Shown here one piece after another: positions 1 through 10,905 of a stretch of DNA of 64,000 bases (the stretch's first letter is position 1; the number at the start of each line of letters is the position of its first letter). Made by a program: the position numbers and the translations under genes. The stretch is from Magicicada septendecula (Eukaryota > Arthropoda > Insecta > Hemiptera > Cicadidae). The DNA is taken from the NCBI GenBank assembly GCA_034769895.1, contig CM068372.1, forward strand, positions 375,553,258 to 375,617,257, given 5' to 3'. The notes below the pieces were generated by a model. The model was not told the origin of the DNA. It made no database searches and saw only the letters and a list, made by a program, of their open reading frames with translations.

Positions 1-552
1 ATTCCTAATTCACCTGCTTGAGTTTAATTTTTTCAGTACATCGGATCATTACAGCGAGAGCGTCTACTATCGAATATGGAATATGTTGTTAAACGATAAA
101 AACAACTTTCAAGTCAACATCGTCATTACATCACGGCAGAGGCAAGGTGCTGCCTGTTCCGCCTTCAAAGATCCTTCAGCCACCTCTTCCTGGGTCTACC
201 CGCACACCTGTGTCCTATAGATTTATATTTCCAGACTTGTTTGGCCAATCTGACATTCTAAGTGTTCTTTCCACCGTTGTTTATAATATTTAAAACGTCC
301 TCGTTTACGTAAAAAAAAAACTTCTAATTCTTTTCTTATTCTTCTTTATAAGATCAAGTTTTTAACGCCTCTTAAAAACGCCATTTCCGAGGCCTGTATT
401 TCACTTTTTTGTTTCTTGGCTGTCGACCATAATTCACACCCATAGGACAGTACAGGGAGTGCCATAACTTTGTAAAGCTTTAATTTTGTTTCTAAAAATT
501 CGACCGATTCTCCCACAGACGGTCTGCATCTTACCTACCTTAACATCAATAC

Positions 553-1069
553 TGTTACGCCGTCACAGAACGTTCTACGTGTTTCTCGGCTGCCCCAGCT
601 GTAATGTTGTGTGCGTACGTGATTCTCAACATGCGAAGTTCCAGACTTCGCCGGCCGCGCGCACAGTGTTCAAGGCCGCAAGCAGCAATTGCGCTCTAGT
701 GTAGTGTTGACGCGTATTATGGATTATTCTGGAATCTCAGCGGGGTATAAATATAAGTATTCAGCGACGCTCAGTTTCAGTTTTAAGTGGCGATTTATTC
801 AAGCGAGGTTCGAGTTTACTTCGGGCGATTACTCTGTGCGTTCGAGTGGTTATTAGTGAAAAGTTATTATTGTGCGCGACTCTATATCAGTTGACATTAT
901 TATTGGTGTGAACAAATTAACTTGAATCGTACGATTATAATCTTGTTAAATAACGTGTTGATTATAAACTGTTAATTGTGATAATTAAAGCTGGTTTTTA
1001 GTGACTTTATTGGTGTCTTGTATTTTGTTTTCCACTGTACCATACGACGATCAGTAGACCGTCGTAACA
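553..1069 (+). mobile_element. Solo LTR, Ty3/gypsy type
   Basis: A 517-bp block starts TGTTACG and ends CGTAACA, the classic inverted LTR termini of insect gypsy-type elements. It is flanked by ATAC (549-552) and ATAT (1070-1073), a 4-bp target duplication with one substitution. It carries a TATA box at 746-753 followed about 25 bases later by TCAGT-type initiator sequence, so transcription would run on the plus strand. No internal region is present, so this is a recombined solo LTR. It interrupts a LINE fragment that can be followed on both sides. Confidence 0.8.
746..753 (+). promoter_or_regulatory. TATA box of the solo LTR
   Basis: TATAAATA lies in a GC-flanked context, with repeated TCAGT initiator-like motifs near 770-780. 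This is the usual core promoter layout of gypsy-type LTRs. Whether it is active cannot be told from sequence. Confidence 0.55.
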
Positions 1070-1416
1070 ATATCATAATTCTTATCATAGTCATTATCAT
1101 TTCCTAAATGGTTAAAATGGGTCACTTGTTCTACAATTTGATCATTAATTATTATTTTTGTTCTTATTGGTCTATTGCTTCGAAATGTCATTACCTTTGT
1201 TTCTGTAGTGGAGATATTCATATCGTATCGTTCGCAAATCTGATGAAGCTTAAAAACAGATTTTTATAAAGAGGATTCTGTATTTGAATTATAAGCAAGT
1301 CGTCAGCAAATACTCTGAAAGTATTTGAGAAAAGGATATCGAAATTTATCGGTACAGTCTTAATACGTACACTGGTGAAGGCATAAGGCAATGAAAAGAG
1401 AAGAAACGATATATTT

Positions 1417-1850
1417 CTTCTTCTTCTTCTTTAGTACTACGGCCAACGTGAGCCTTGGCTTCCAACACCAATCTTCTCCAAAATCTCCTATCCATTGCCA
1501 TATCAGCGTAACTGCTCATATCTAGTCTTCTTAGATTTTGCAGCACATCATCCAAATATCTTATGCTAGGTCGGCCCCTCTTTTTGCTTTTATAGACTTG
1601 CGCCCTCAGGATTTTCTTTGACATACGCTGATCATCCATCCGCTCTAGGCGACGTAACCATTGTATTCCTTGAGCCTTTACAAATCTTACAGTGTCCTCA
1701 TGCTTCAATAGCTAATCTGTCTCGTGGTTATTTCTTATTCTCCATTCATCATCTTCTTTAATCTGGCCGTAAACACGTCGTACATGTTTTTTTTTTACCT
1801 TCTTAGTGTTTCTTGACAATGTATTTTCTACTAGTACAATTTATCTGGAG
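1417..1850 (-). pseudogene. RTE-type LINE 3' tail (MDDQRM group)
   Basis: Minus-strand frame of about 120 codons with RRLERMDDQRM, then KKRGRPSIRYLDDV, then MDRRFWRRLVLEAKAHVG. This is the conserved C-terminal tail of RTE-like reverse transcriptases, beyond the RT domain. It ends in a TTC/GAA run at 1417-1431, a typical simple-repeat LINE tail. A sister copy lies at 18540-19202. The element is 5'-truncated, and upstream homology fades near 1850. Confidence 0.7.
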
Positions 1851-2118
1851 TAGAAAAGCAATAACTCTTGTATATGTGGTTCATTAGATCCTAACTGACA
1901 GACGAGAAGAAGCTCTCCAAATGGAAGTTTTCTTAAGTTAAGAAGTATTACGAAAGATTTAAAACTACAAATTTCAATTAGTATTAAAAGTACGTTGCGA
2001 CTTTTAAAGGCAAAAAAGACGTAAGGTCAACAGTAGCAATGCCCTACGTCGCGCAAACTCTATCCAACGAGCAACTAAACTATTTGTAAGAATGTAAAAT
2101 GATTTACTGGAAATTGCT

Positions 2119-2865
2119 TCTTCTTCTTCTTCTTCTATCAGGGAATCACCTGTTCTGGTCACAAAGGAATTACATCCACTTCAACAACGCTTCCCAGGCT
2201 CTCCTACACTTCGCTGTCCAATAGGCTTGTATTGCCAAACTTCCTTAGGCAGCCTGCCATCTGGCATCCTATTCACATGAGCAATCCATATCTCTTTGTT
2301 GTTTGCAATACAATCTATGATATTAAAAATGTAAACTTTTTACAAATACCTTTATTGTAGAGTACAATCGTAAATTGTATCCATTCGTGCGCAGCCTTTA
2401 ACAGTTCGCAAGAATCTCATCTCCGACGCCTGTATCCTACTCGGATGTTTTTTCGGCGGAACACGAGTTTCGGAACCATACAATAACACTGGTACAGCAG
2501 TTACCTTATAAAATTTTAGTCGAGTCTCTTTCCTTGTTTTTCTCAACGGCGCTCGACGATTTGTGCGACATACTGACTGAAACTTGTGATCAACATCATA
2601 ATTCACATCATAAATGAAGTCACAACCAAGATAGCGGAAATATGACACCTGCTCTATACTCTTATTATCCGAGACAATTTTAGTTCGCAAGGGGGTATTT
2701 GCCCTTAAATGCCTTAGTTTTTGTCTTCTGCACAGTGATTTTTATGTTGTACTTCGAACAGACTTGCTATAACTGGAACATCGATCTCTGGATCTCGCAT
2801 TCGTTGTTTTGGATGATTACTTGATCATCCCCGAACAGCATTGTATTCACTATGTCCTATTATTC
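2119..2865 (-). pseudogene. RTE-type LINE fragment (SDNKSIEQ group)
   Basis: The minus strand encodes a degraded palm motif (LFGDDQVIIQ, near 2780-2850), then a 112-codon frame at 2352-2690 with IVSDNKSIEQVSYFRYLGCD and KFYKVTAVPVLLYGSE, then EMRFLRTVKGC. This order (active site, thumb, C-terminal connection) is that of endonuclease-RT LINEs. The 3' end is a TTC/GAA repeat at 2119-2137. Close relatives are at 39285-40010 and 58925-59460. Truncated, with frameshifts. Confidence 0.72.
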
Positions 2866-3869
2866 ATTTTTATTCCTGGAATCAAACGTAATTTCCACGA
2901 CTGGTGATCTGACTATTGGTAATTACTATTAGATTTAATTCAAAGAATAAAACTTGACAAAATAAAAAAGTATTGCTATTTAAAGTTGATGTTGCTACAT
3001 CAACGTGTTGTTGTTGTTAGTGACATCATTATCAAGTCACTGCTGAAGCTTGAGAATGACTTGATAATTGATACTGGACAAAGACGAACCGTGTCATCAA
3101 TACTGGTCTCTTTAGTGGTACAGTAAAAAAGAAAAACATTATTTCTTGATAAGCGCTAAACATAACATCTGACAATTCTCACTGTATGTAATTCTTCTCT
3201 GTGCGTTCAATATATTTATAATAAAGAGAAAACGATACCGAAAGCGTACAAGAAACGCATTGTAACCTTTCAATAAATAATTTATTCTGTTTTAACGATG
3301 CCAACACTCAGAAGGTATAAATCGATTACGTCATTTCAAACAGTTGCTGGAGAACAACACGGCGACCAACGACACTATTGATGCAATGTTCAGTGCTAAC
3401 ATGAGACACAAAAACTGTAGACAGACGAGACGAGATCGGTATAGCACACTGCCCTGTTTGTTTGCGCGCAATCTAGGAAACCTGTCTCTACCGAATTTGG
3501 TAGAAAACACGACACTCATCGCATCTGGTTTCTCGTCGATCTCGATTTGTCCAACACAATAAATACCAGAAGAAACGACACATAAAGCAGTCGCAATTAA
3601 CGTAATTAGTGTTTAATTGTCCTTTAGAAACACAAAGAATATTGGAAACACAAACAGGTGCGCGCGCACACACACATTCACAAATTTTCTGTGACATGTA
3701 CCAAAAAAAAAAAAAAAAATCAGATCGCATTTCTTGTTGCCAAGAGTTCAATCCCTTCTCATATCTTCTAAACTCTATGTTACGACTACAGCTATTATCG
3801 ACAGCATTTACCTCAACGCTTAATATCCTTCGTTCTATAACAATATAATAATTATTTTAATATTTATAA
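2866..3869. other. Unassigned AT-rich DNA
   Basis: No convincing coding region. There is a short CA-rich stretch near 3668-3682 and an A run near 3703-3719. The open frames near 3344-3750 lack recognisable motifs and are probably chance. Confidence 0.5.
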
Positions 3870-4335
3870 AATACGTGAGGTAATTTGGAACCTCTTCTTA
3901 AAATTGAACGGAGAAGTCTTCGAAAAATTTATGGCCCCAAGAAAACCGAAGATGGGTACAGGCATAGAACCAAAGAAGAGCTGTACAAGGATCTGGAAGA
4001 TCTGGAAACGGCTTTCCGAAGGAAAAGACTGAGATTCCTTACACATATGGTTCGGATGGATCGGTCCAGATTAAATAAACAAATTTTCAACTATATTTGG
4101 CAACTTTCCAATCTGAACGGATACAACAAACAACTCAAGGAGGAAATGATGAAACTGGGTATCTCTATGAACGACTGTGTGGATAGAAATACATACAGAA
4201 ACAAAATTCAAAATCTTGAGGTTGTGTGCGGTGAGAAGAAGACGAGAAAGGGGTGGACAGTGGAAAGGAAGGCGGGGCATAGTGTGCGAGAGGGCCTTCT
4301 GGCAGGAGAAGAAGAGGAAATGATATTCGCGTGGT
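3870..4335 (+). pseudogene. RTE-type LINE 3' tail (RKIYGP group)
   Basis: A plus-strand frame of 184 codons (3885-4439) whose first about 145 residues match the tail of endonuclease-RT LINEs: IERRSLRKIYGP, LYKDLEDLETAFRRKRLRFL, HMVRMDRSRLNKQIF, then KKTRKGWTVERK. The frame then runs into unrelated flanking DNA, so the last 40 or so residues are not element sequence. A related but divergent tail is at 44465-44800. The frame is unusually intact for this window, but the catalytic RT domain is missing. Confidence 0.7.
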
Positions 4336-4566
4336 CCACGGCTGGCCTGTTCGTGGAAAAAAAGGTGAGGTCAGATATAGACAACGTCATTCCAACTACA
4401 CTTTATAACCCAAACACGTATAGTATAACTGAAATATAGACCGTATACATGAAAATCCCGTTAGTTGCAAACGTACAGTGCTGGATTTGTATTACAAAGG
4501 TTTGGGTATTTGTAGATTACATCTCCACCCACCGTTACTATCGATATCGGTTATTATTCACAATTA

Positions 4567-4800
4567 TGCTCTGTATGACGGTGGCTGACGTGTGGCCCTT
4601 GGGCTACCTGCTGCCTCTCTCCCATTGTAATACTTCCGCCCGGGCTCGACAGCAGCTAATTCCCGCGTGAGTCACCTCACTGTGCGTCCAGTATGAAACA
4701 ATTTTTTTTTGCCTCGCCCAATACTGGTAAAATTTTGTTATATTTTAAATCAGCGAAATAATACGATGAAAATGACACCAAACACGACTCAGGAATATTA
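4567..4800 (+). repeat. Left terminal inverted repeat of the DNA transposon
   Basis: Pairs with 17870-18104 in inverted orientation. Homology runs from TGCTCTGTATGACGG inward to the stretch ending near AACACGACT (4781-4789), then fades. Differences are mainly single substitutions and the length of a T run. Confidence 0.85.
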
Positions 4801-5078
4801 AAAATTGGGCGTTATAAAGTAACAATGACTGAATAATTACAACGACTTTATTTGTATTATTTAATTTACAATAACTTCACGTATTTACAATGACTTTTGC
4901 TAGCGATTGTAATAAAGCAGGTCAAAGTTGATGCTGGTAAACGAAATCGATCCGAGTCATCAGAGAACCTATGAAAAAAACAAACATTTGCTAACATTTT
5001 TCTGAAAATAATTATTTGTAAATAAGACCAGTTATGACTTAGCTTATGAAAATACATTTTTTCTACTAATCTTTTTTT

Positions 5079-5104
5079 ACTATTATGAGTTAGCTCATAA
5101 TAGT
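5079..5104. repeat. Perfect short palindrome
   Basis: ACTATTATGAG, loop TTAG, then CTCATAATAGT: two 11-base arms with no mismatch. It lies in the transposon's non-coding left part. Function unknown; possibly a cruciform-prone site. Confidence 0.5.
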
Positions 5105-5251
5105 ACCCTACTTTGATAATATTTTTTTAGATAGTACTATATTTTATTTTTACAATATCTTTTGGAACAACGTTTCTCAAACATTTTGACCTTTGAAATA
5201 AGTCAAAAAAATAATTAAAACACTAAATAAATATACCAAGTCTACTTACTC

Positions 5252-8012
5252 TATAGTTAGCATAAATGGGGTTTATTTATTATGCTAATCGTGATATAAA
5301 TGATTTACATTTAGTAAATGGGACTAGTGGTATTTTATGTGAGTTTATCACTTTCTCATATGTATCTCGCCCTAAAGCTGGATGCCATTTACATTTAATG
5401 CCAAGCGTTGTGCAGCCATTTACATTTAGTGGTGTAAATATAATTTACATCTGTGGTAATTAATTGTGTAAACCATTTACATCTAGTGAATATTAATCTG
5501 TGCTAATTATCTGCGCGGATTAATTACTCAACAATTATGAATCATATTAATTAAAGATTTATGTAATACGTTAAAATTGATATATCTAAAATTATTTCTA
5601 TTCGTCAGATTTGACTCAACACAGTGTCTGATTAAATACGATTTTATGAGTCTATTAATCAGACGTTTCAATGGTCGAGTTTATTGTATCCATTGATGTT
5701 TAGCATAAGTTATGAGATTTTTAGTGTAATACTTAGAATGAAAATACATCAATAACAAAGGTGAAATTTCAATAATGAACGCATGAATACTGTAAATTAA
5801 CTACTTATTTATTACACATCTTACTGAAGTAAGTAACTATATCCTGCAAATTACATACATATTAAAGCACATGATATAAATACAATTATTCAATTTATAC
5901 GATGTTTCCTGAAACATAAACACATGGTACATTCAAATGCAGTAAATAATGCACATATATAAAACATACACGAATAATAAACAATCAACAATTATACTTA
6001 TTCCTACCTAAAATGCGTTCATTATTTCTCAGATAACGAATTACGTTAGTGTTATTTTATAGATTTTATGATTCATATGACTCATATGTAATTATTCTCT
6101 TGGGGTTAGTTCTTTGAAAAGAGGCAACAGAACAGTAGTGTAGTATATACTACTAAGATTAAGTAGACATAAAGCTTATCTTTGAGAGTGTTTATCCAAT
6201 TCCGTCGTCGTGAGAAGACACTTTCTAGATGATTCGTCGAAGATCATAATCACTGTTACGCAGAGCACTGATAATTTCACTTCACTCCACTAAATCTCCA
6301 CTCCCGTCATGTGTATGGTATTGTGGTAACCCGCTGATGTCGAGTGTCCGGAGTTCAAATAGTGAGGTGTTAATGTTGTCATTAACTTGAATTGTTCTGA
6401 AAGTTTGCCATATTTGTGTACATGGTTAACTGTGCCGTCTATTTGGGTGTATCGCGTACTGCGTGCTTAATTGTTTGGTATAGTTTATTCAACTAATTGT
6501 TCAACATGGTGATACGTTTTGATGTGAGAATGTTTGAGGTGACACTCACTGTTCTACTTTAAATGTTAATTAGTATATTATTATGTGCGCGTCAGTTGAG
6601 ATTTCAAGTCCCGTACGCACTCATAGTTTATATTTCCGCACAGAATTGTGTATAAGTGTGACTATACCGATGTCTTTGTTCACTTATGAATTTACAAATT
6701 AGTGAATCCGGTCGGTCGACATAATCAATCGTCTGTCTATCGTACGCACTAACTTCTGACTATTAATTGCGACTACCAACTGCTACTATTAACTACATAC
6801 TCTTGACTACCGACTGACTGTTAACTGCGACTAACTGTTCGATTGAACGACTTGACTACTCGATTGAATACTTGACTATCCGATTGAAAATTACTGACTC
6901 TCGATTAACTACTTGACTGCCCGATTGAAAATACTGACTCTCGATTAACTACTTGACTGCCCGATTGAAAATTACTGACTCTCGATTAACTACTTGACTG
7001 CCCGATTGAAAATTACTGACTCTCGATTAACTACTTGACTGCCTGATTGAAAATTACTGACTCTCGATTAACTACTTGACTGCCTGCTTGAAAATTACTG
7101 ACTCTCGATTAACTACTTGACTGCCTGCTCCGCGTCTTCGCCAAACAGTTTTATTGGAACATCTTACCCATAAGTCTAAGTTTCGATCTCTACGCCTTCT
7201 CGAACTCTTGATTGGTCGTACAAATTCCTACCCTTCTGTAGATCTCATCCTCTGTTTCACGATTCGTCGGCCGAACCCTTCCTACTCTCTCCACAAGCTC
7301 TCTTAGAAGATGCTTGATGCTGGTTGGTCGTCGTCATCCCCGGAGTGTTTCATGTGACGAGCGTAGCACAGATTCTAAGAAATTAGGGCAATTTCATGGC
7401 CTTCTGTTATCCTTTGTTTAGACTTTCCCTAGGGTTCTGACTGAGCTTTTGTTAACAGACTCCAAAGTCTTGGTTAATTGTCTAAGTTCCACGACGTTCG
7501 TTCCGCCGATTATCAACCCTTCGTTGTCTTCATTTCGGTGAAACTCTACTTTTCAGTCGTAAATTTCAGTAAACTGTCAAGGGTTTGTTTTCACGCTGTG
7601 CAGGATACATTGGCAGTATTCACTGAGTTACGTCTATTGTCTATCTCTCCGTTAAAATTGCTCTGTACTCCCTTTGTAACATAGTAAAGCCTTTCATAAT
7701 TGAGCAGTTACACTTTGCTTCCACAGCAGGCGTTCCATCTCGATTCCGTGTAACTCGGCAGCTGGACGAAGTCTTTGTTTCAGATTGTTGGGTGCTGTAA
7801 ATTTTGACAAACGGCTAGCTGTCAGTGACGCCTTGAAATACTCATTGTGTGCAGTGCTCAGACATTTTTTCTTTGTCTTCGCTCTGTCGTCGGGTTTGAC
7901 GTGCCCTCGATTCGTCATTATTTACGACCTGGGCTTGTGTCCGTCGACTTGAGTGTGGGAACGTGTCACTTGATCGAGGAATTAAAATTTTTTTAAAATT
8001 TCGATCATTACA
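5252..8012 (-). repeat. 3' LTR (element on minus strand)
   Basis: Identical by eye to 10906-13666. Contains a 41-bp minisatellite at 6881-7130. Short open frames (5266-5463, 7478-7684, 7694-7918) recur in the other LTR simply because the LTRs are copies. They have no recognisable motif. Confidence 0.9.
6881..7130. repeat. 41-bp minisatellite in the 3' LTR
   Basis: About six tandem copies of a 41-bp unit of the form CGATTGAAAATTACTGACTC followed by TCGATTAACTACTTGACTGCC. One copy is 40 bp. Degenerate half-units continue leftward to about 6830. The other LTR holds the same array at 12535-12784. Confidence 0.9.
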
Positions 8013-8025
8013 TTGTCCCCAAATT
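8013..8025 (-). promoter_or_regulatory. Polypurine-tract-like site of the LTR element
   Basis: On the minus strand the bases just before the 3' LTR read AATTTGGGGACAA. A short G-rich tract at this position is where plus-strand DNA synthesis would be primed. It is shorter than many polypurine tracts, so the assignment is positional. Confidence 0.5.
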
Positions 8026-9272
8026 GGATTGGATGTTGGACTTCGGGAGACATCTGATCCAATTTCTGCGCTCTGTCCCAGTCGTGGATGTCTGCTTCGG
8101 AATGGACATGGTTGACTGACATCTATCTCTCATAGGAAGCAATTAATTGTTATTCCCCATCTTAATGTTTTATATGGTCATATGAATTTATTGCCGCACA
8201 TCTGAGTGAATGAACGCATTTTTTACACTTTGTCTGTCCATATGCGGACTGTACAATACGATTTCGAGTAAATAATTGAATTTAAGACATGGACGTTTGT
8301 CCATTTGACAGTTTGTCTCGTTACTCTTTATACACAATGTATTAGATAAGCTGTAGATTACCTACCCATTATATTAATCGATCTTATGTCGATGACCTAT
8401 ATAGCAATAAAATACTTTTAAACTTGTCATTACTGTCTCTAGAATACAGTTGATACTAACAAATATATACATATGGTCAATTCGTAACATATTATAAATG
8501 ATTACATTGGTAAAAGAAACATACATATATTAATTAAATAGTTAAGGAATCAGCATACTTCGTGATGCATACTCTTAAAGTTATAAAACAATCGTCCATT
8601 TTGAATTATTATTTACATACACAAATTATTCGAGTCTCTACATTTTAACAAGTTATTATTCATAATTATTAACGTCTTTGGTGTCCTGTGTCATAGTATT
8701 ACACTGTCCTTCTGACACATGGTACATTTCACAAATCACTTTCTGTATATGTTGATATTTACACGTCTAATTAACATAACGAATGACAATTATGTGCTGA
8801 TCACAAACACAGTTAGCATTGAAATACAGACTTAACACAACAAGTAAAATGCATATCATTATTTGGTTAGCTGGACTGGCCGCGCGAGCAAATTACCTAA
8901 ACTATGTCTTCTGCTGGTCGCCGGGAGTCGTCGCTACCACTCGTGTTATCTATACTTCCGTTCGCTGGCTCATGATACCTTTTAATGCACTTTGATTTGC
9001 CGTATGTTCTACAAGCTCATACGTGGCTTTGTTTTAATTTCATTCATTAATCTTCTACTCTTCATTCATCAATATTCATCTTTAATTACTTTCTTTGGTT
9101 TATGTATTCCCATACAACCAATGTATTTAATGTATTTTATTCAGTACTATCTAATTTCATCATTACATTTTCAAACATTCTTAAAATCGTCTTCTTAATA
9201 CGTTTTCATTATTCATTCTTAATTTACATTTGTGATGACATATTTTTATGTCCCGTCACTATCGTGCTGTTA
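8026..9272 (-). other. Non-coding internal region of the LTR element
   Basis: AT-rich stretch between the gag-like stop codon and the 3' LTR, where pol would normally lie. No reverse transcriptase, integrase or protease signature is visible in any frame. The plus-strand frames here (8992-9434) show no motif. Confidence 0.6.
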
Positions 9273-10793
9273 CTAACGCACGCGTTTTTGTTGGTAAACA
9301 GTAAGGTGTTTGACCTTGGGTTTTGTGTAACATATTTTTTCCAATGGCTGGTTGGCCGTCCCCGTTATTCCGCTACAATGTGCTGCACTTGCGCGCCTAA
9401 GATTTATGACCATTCTCCGTCTCGTTCTATGTGAGTGAGTGAGAGGTGTGTCCCACTTTCCTTTTTGTCGGTCTGCCTCAGGCCAGCACGCTTTAAACTG
9501 CCTCCCTTGGCTTATACAACCCTTCGCAACCGTACTTCCATTGCTCACATATACAGTGCGTAGTTTTTGCCGCTTTTTCCAGTAGCTTTCACTAAGTAAA
9601 CACGCGCCGTTCTGCTTTTGCCGCCGTTTCCAAGCCTGTATACAATTCCGTTGTTCGACAGTCAGTTTACTACTCGTGTGTTTACATAATAAAATTTTGT
9701 TTCTTAGGTTCCTAAGAGATCTTACCCCGAGTGCTTGGACTCTTCCTCCAGTACTATCACGATCCTTTACAACATTTTTAAGTCGTCTAGTAGAGATTTT
9801 TCTTCTCCTCTTCCTCATGACGTTTCTTGTCCATGATGAACATGGATACGGATCTTGTAGGTCCTTCCGTTTCATGTCATCCATGGCTTGTGTAAATTTG
9901 CTTTTAGCCTTATAACATGCGGTATTTGTTTCAACTTTAAACTTTCCCTTCATGCTTCTTATTGATGCAGCTCGACTACTTCGCCGATCTATGCTTATTT
10001 CACAAGCTGGATACTTCATCATAGAATTCACTGATGCCGTATCTATTCTCGCGTTTCTTAATTTGTACCTTTTATGCGTTCTACCTGGTGGTAGTAAAAT
10101 TTTACTATCTTTATCCACGTCTGGATACTCCTCTTCCCACTTCCTCATATACAAAGGAACAAAGTCATTTTTCTTCTTAATCCATTTGTTTCTTGAACTT
10201 ACGTTAGATCGAATAGTTGATAATTTCTTAGTAGCTGATACATCCGTAAAATCAACAGTGTTATCAGTGTCTTGTACTTTCCGTACGTCTTCGTAATTCT
10301 CATTCATCACTTCTTCTTGCTTCTTCTGGACTTCGTTTCCATCCACTTTCCAGGTATCCTTGTATTCACGTATTTCTGTACGAAACAGCTTGAACTGCTC
10401 ATTCATATGTTGCGTAATTTCTTCTTTATAATTATTAAAATTTTCATTAATTTGATTGAATTTCTGGTTGATTTCTTCTTTAATTTCTTCTTTATGTTGA
10501 TCGAATTTCTGATCGAATTTCTGATTCATCATCTTGAAGCTTTCATTATTCGTGCGCATGAAGTCCATCAACAATGAACGTAGCGATGCCTCTTCATGTG
10601 ATTGCTGGGACTCTTGTGGTTGCTGTGACTCCTGTCCCCGCGCTCTGACCTCTGACGTCTCCTCCGTCATATTTGGTTCGGTGACTGATGAGTTTTCTTC
10701 GTTGGTGTCGGGTGCGCCCAACTGGTTGTTAACGTCAAAGTCCATGCTATCAGAACTACCGCTAGCCATTTTAGCCTTGCTTCGCGTTATCAT
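9273..10793 (-). CDS. Gag-like protein of the long-LTR retroelement
   Basis: An intact 506-codon frame starting MITRSKAK about 110 bases inside the element, the place expected for gag. Residues about 20-80 are acidic and rich in Q, S and E. Residues about 80-150 are a strong heptad-type coiled coil rich in K, E, N, F and I (repeated NQKF/DQKF motifs). From about residue 200 on the protein becomes very basic, with clusters such as RKRRRK and KKRQK, which could bind nucleic acid. I see no CCHC zinc knuckle, no aspartic protease DTG/DSG and no polymerase motif. The Gag role is inferred from position, the MxTRS-type start, the coiled coil and the basic tail. An intact long frame fits the youth implied by identical LTRs. 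It could instead be an unrelated accessory protein. Confidence 0.6.
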   Translation of the reverse strand: MITRSKAKMASGSSDSMDFDVNNQLGAPDTNEENSSVTEPNMTEETSEVRARGQESQQPQESQQSHEEASLRSLLMDFMRTNNESFKMMNQKFDQKFDQHKEEIKEEINQKFNQINENFNNYKEEITQHMNEQFKLFRTEIREYKDTWKVDGNEVQKKQEEVMNENYEDVRKVQDTDNTVDFTDVSATKKLSTIRSNVSSRNKWIKKKNDFVPLYMRKWEEEYPDVDKDSKILLPPGRTHKRYKLRNARIDTASVNSMMKYPACEISIDRRSSRAASIRSMKGKFKVETNTACYKAKSKFTQAMDDMKRKDLQDPYPCSSWTRNVMRKRRRKISTRRLKNVVKDRDSTGGRVQALGVRSLRNLRNKILLCKHTSSKLTVEQRNCIQAWKRRQKQNGACLLSESYWKKRQKLRTVYVSNGSTVAKGCISQGRQFKACWPEADRQKGKWDTPLTHSHRTRRRMVINLRRASAAHCSGITGTANQPLEKICYTKPKVKHLTVYQQKRVR

Positions 10794-10884
10794 TTACCAG
10801 TCAAGCTAACCTTACACTTATTTAATAATGTCTTACGTACTATATTATTGTAATTAGTCTAAATACTACTGTCTGCTCTCTTTT

Positions 10885-10902
10885 GCCATGCGATGGGCGC
10901 CA
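10885..10902 (-). promoter_or_regulatory. Primer-binding site (tRNA-Lys-like)
   Basis: Three bases after the 5' LTR the minus strand reads TGGCGCCCATCGCATGGC. The first nine bases match the complement of lysine-tRNA 3' ends used by gypsy-type elements and retroviruses, and the rest matches partly (by recall, about 14 of 18). This fixes the element's orientation. Confidence 0.7.
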
Positions 10903-10905
10903 TTT

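Larger units (their letters stand above)
115..1345 (-). pseudogene. RTE-type LINE fragment, split by a solo LTR
   Basis: Degenerate 3' part of a non-LTR retrotransposon reverse transcriptase read on the minus strand. Around 1250-1280 a frame carries the palm motif FADD. At 1075-1200 another frame reads like the IRTKIIINDQ segment seen again at 23516-24240. At 350-550 the C-terminal connection motif KVMALPVLSYGCELW is visible. Near 130-220 the 3' tail matches the end of the copy at 23.5-24.2 kb. Frames are broken by stops and shifts. The two halves, 115-552 and 1070-1345, were one element before the LTR at 553-1069 inserted. RTE-like assignment rests on the 'LYKV..PVLxYG' signature typical of endonuclease-reverse transcriptase LINEs; the exact clade is inferred. 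Confidence 0.65.

Noticed and set aside
3344..3848. Host gene at 3.3-3.8 kb
   Set aside because: Overlapping frames on both strands with no domain, no splice logic and no codon pattern.
5266..5463. Duplicated small proteins at 5.3 and 10.9 kb, and at 7.5 and 13.1 kb
   Set aside because: They recur only because the two LTRs are copies. They have no motif, and the frames run antisense or are short.
6881..7130. CRISPR array
   Set aside because: The 41-bp units are contiguous with no unique spacers. They lie within an LTR and are duplicated in the other LTR, in eukaryotic DNA.
9676..10809. Plus-strand frames of 79-114 codons
   Set aside because: Antisense shadows of the 506-codon gag-like frame.
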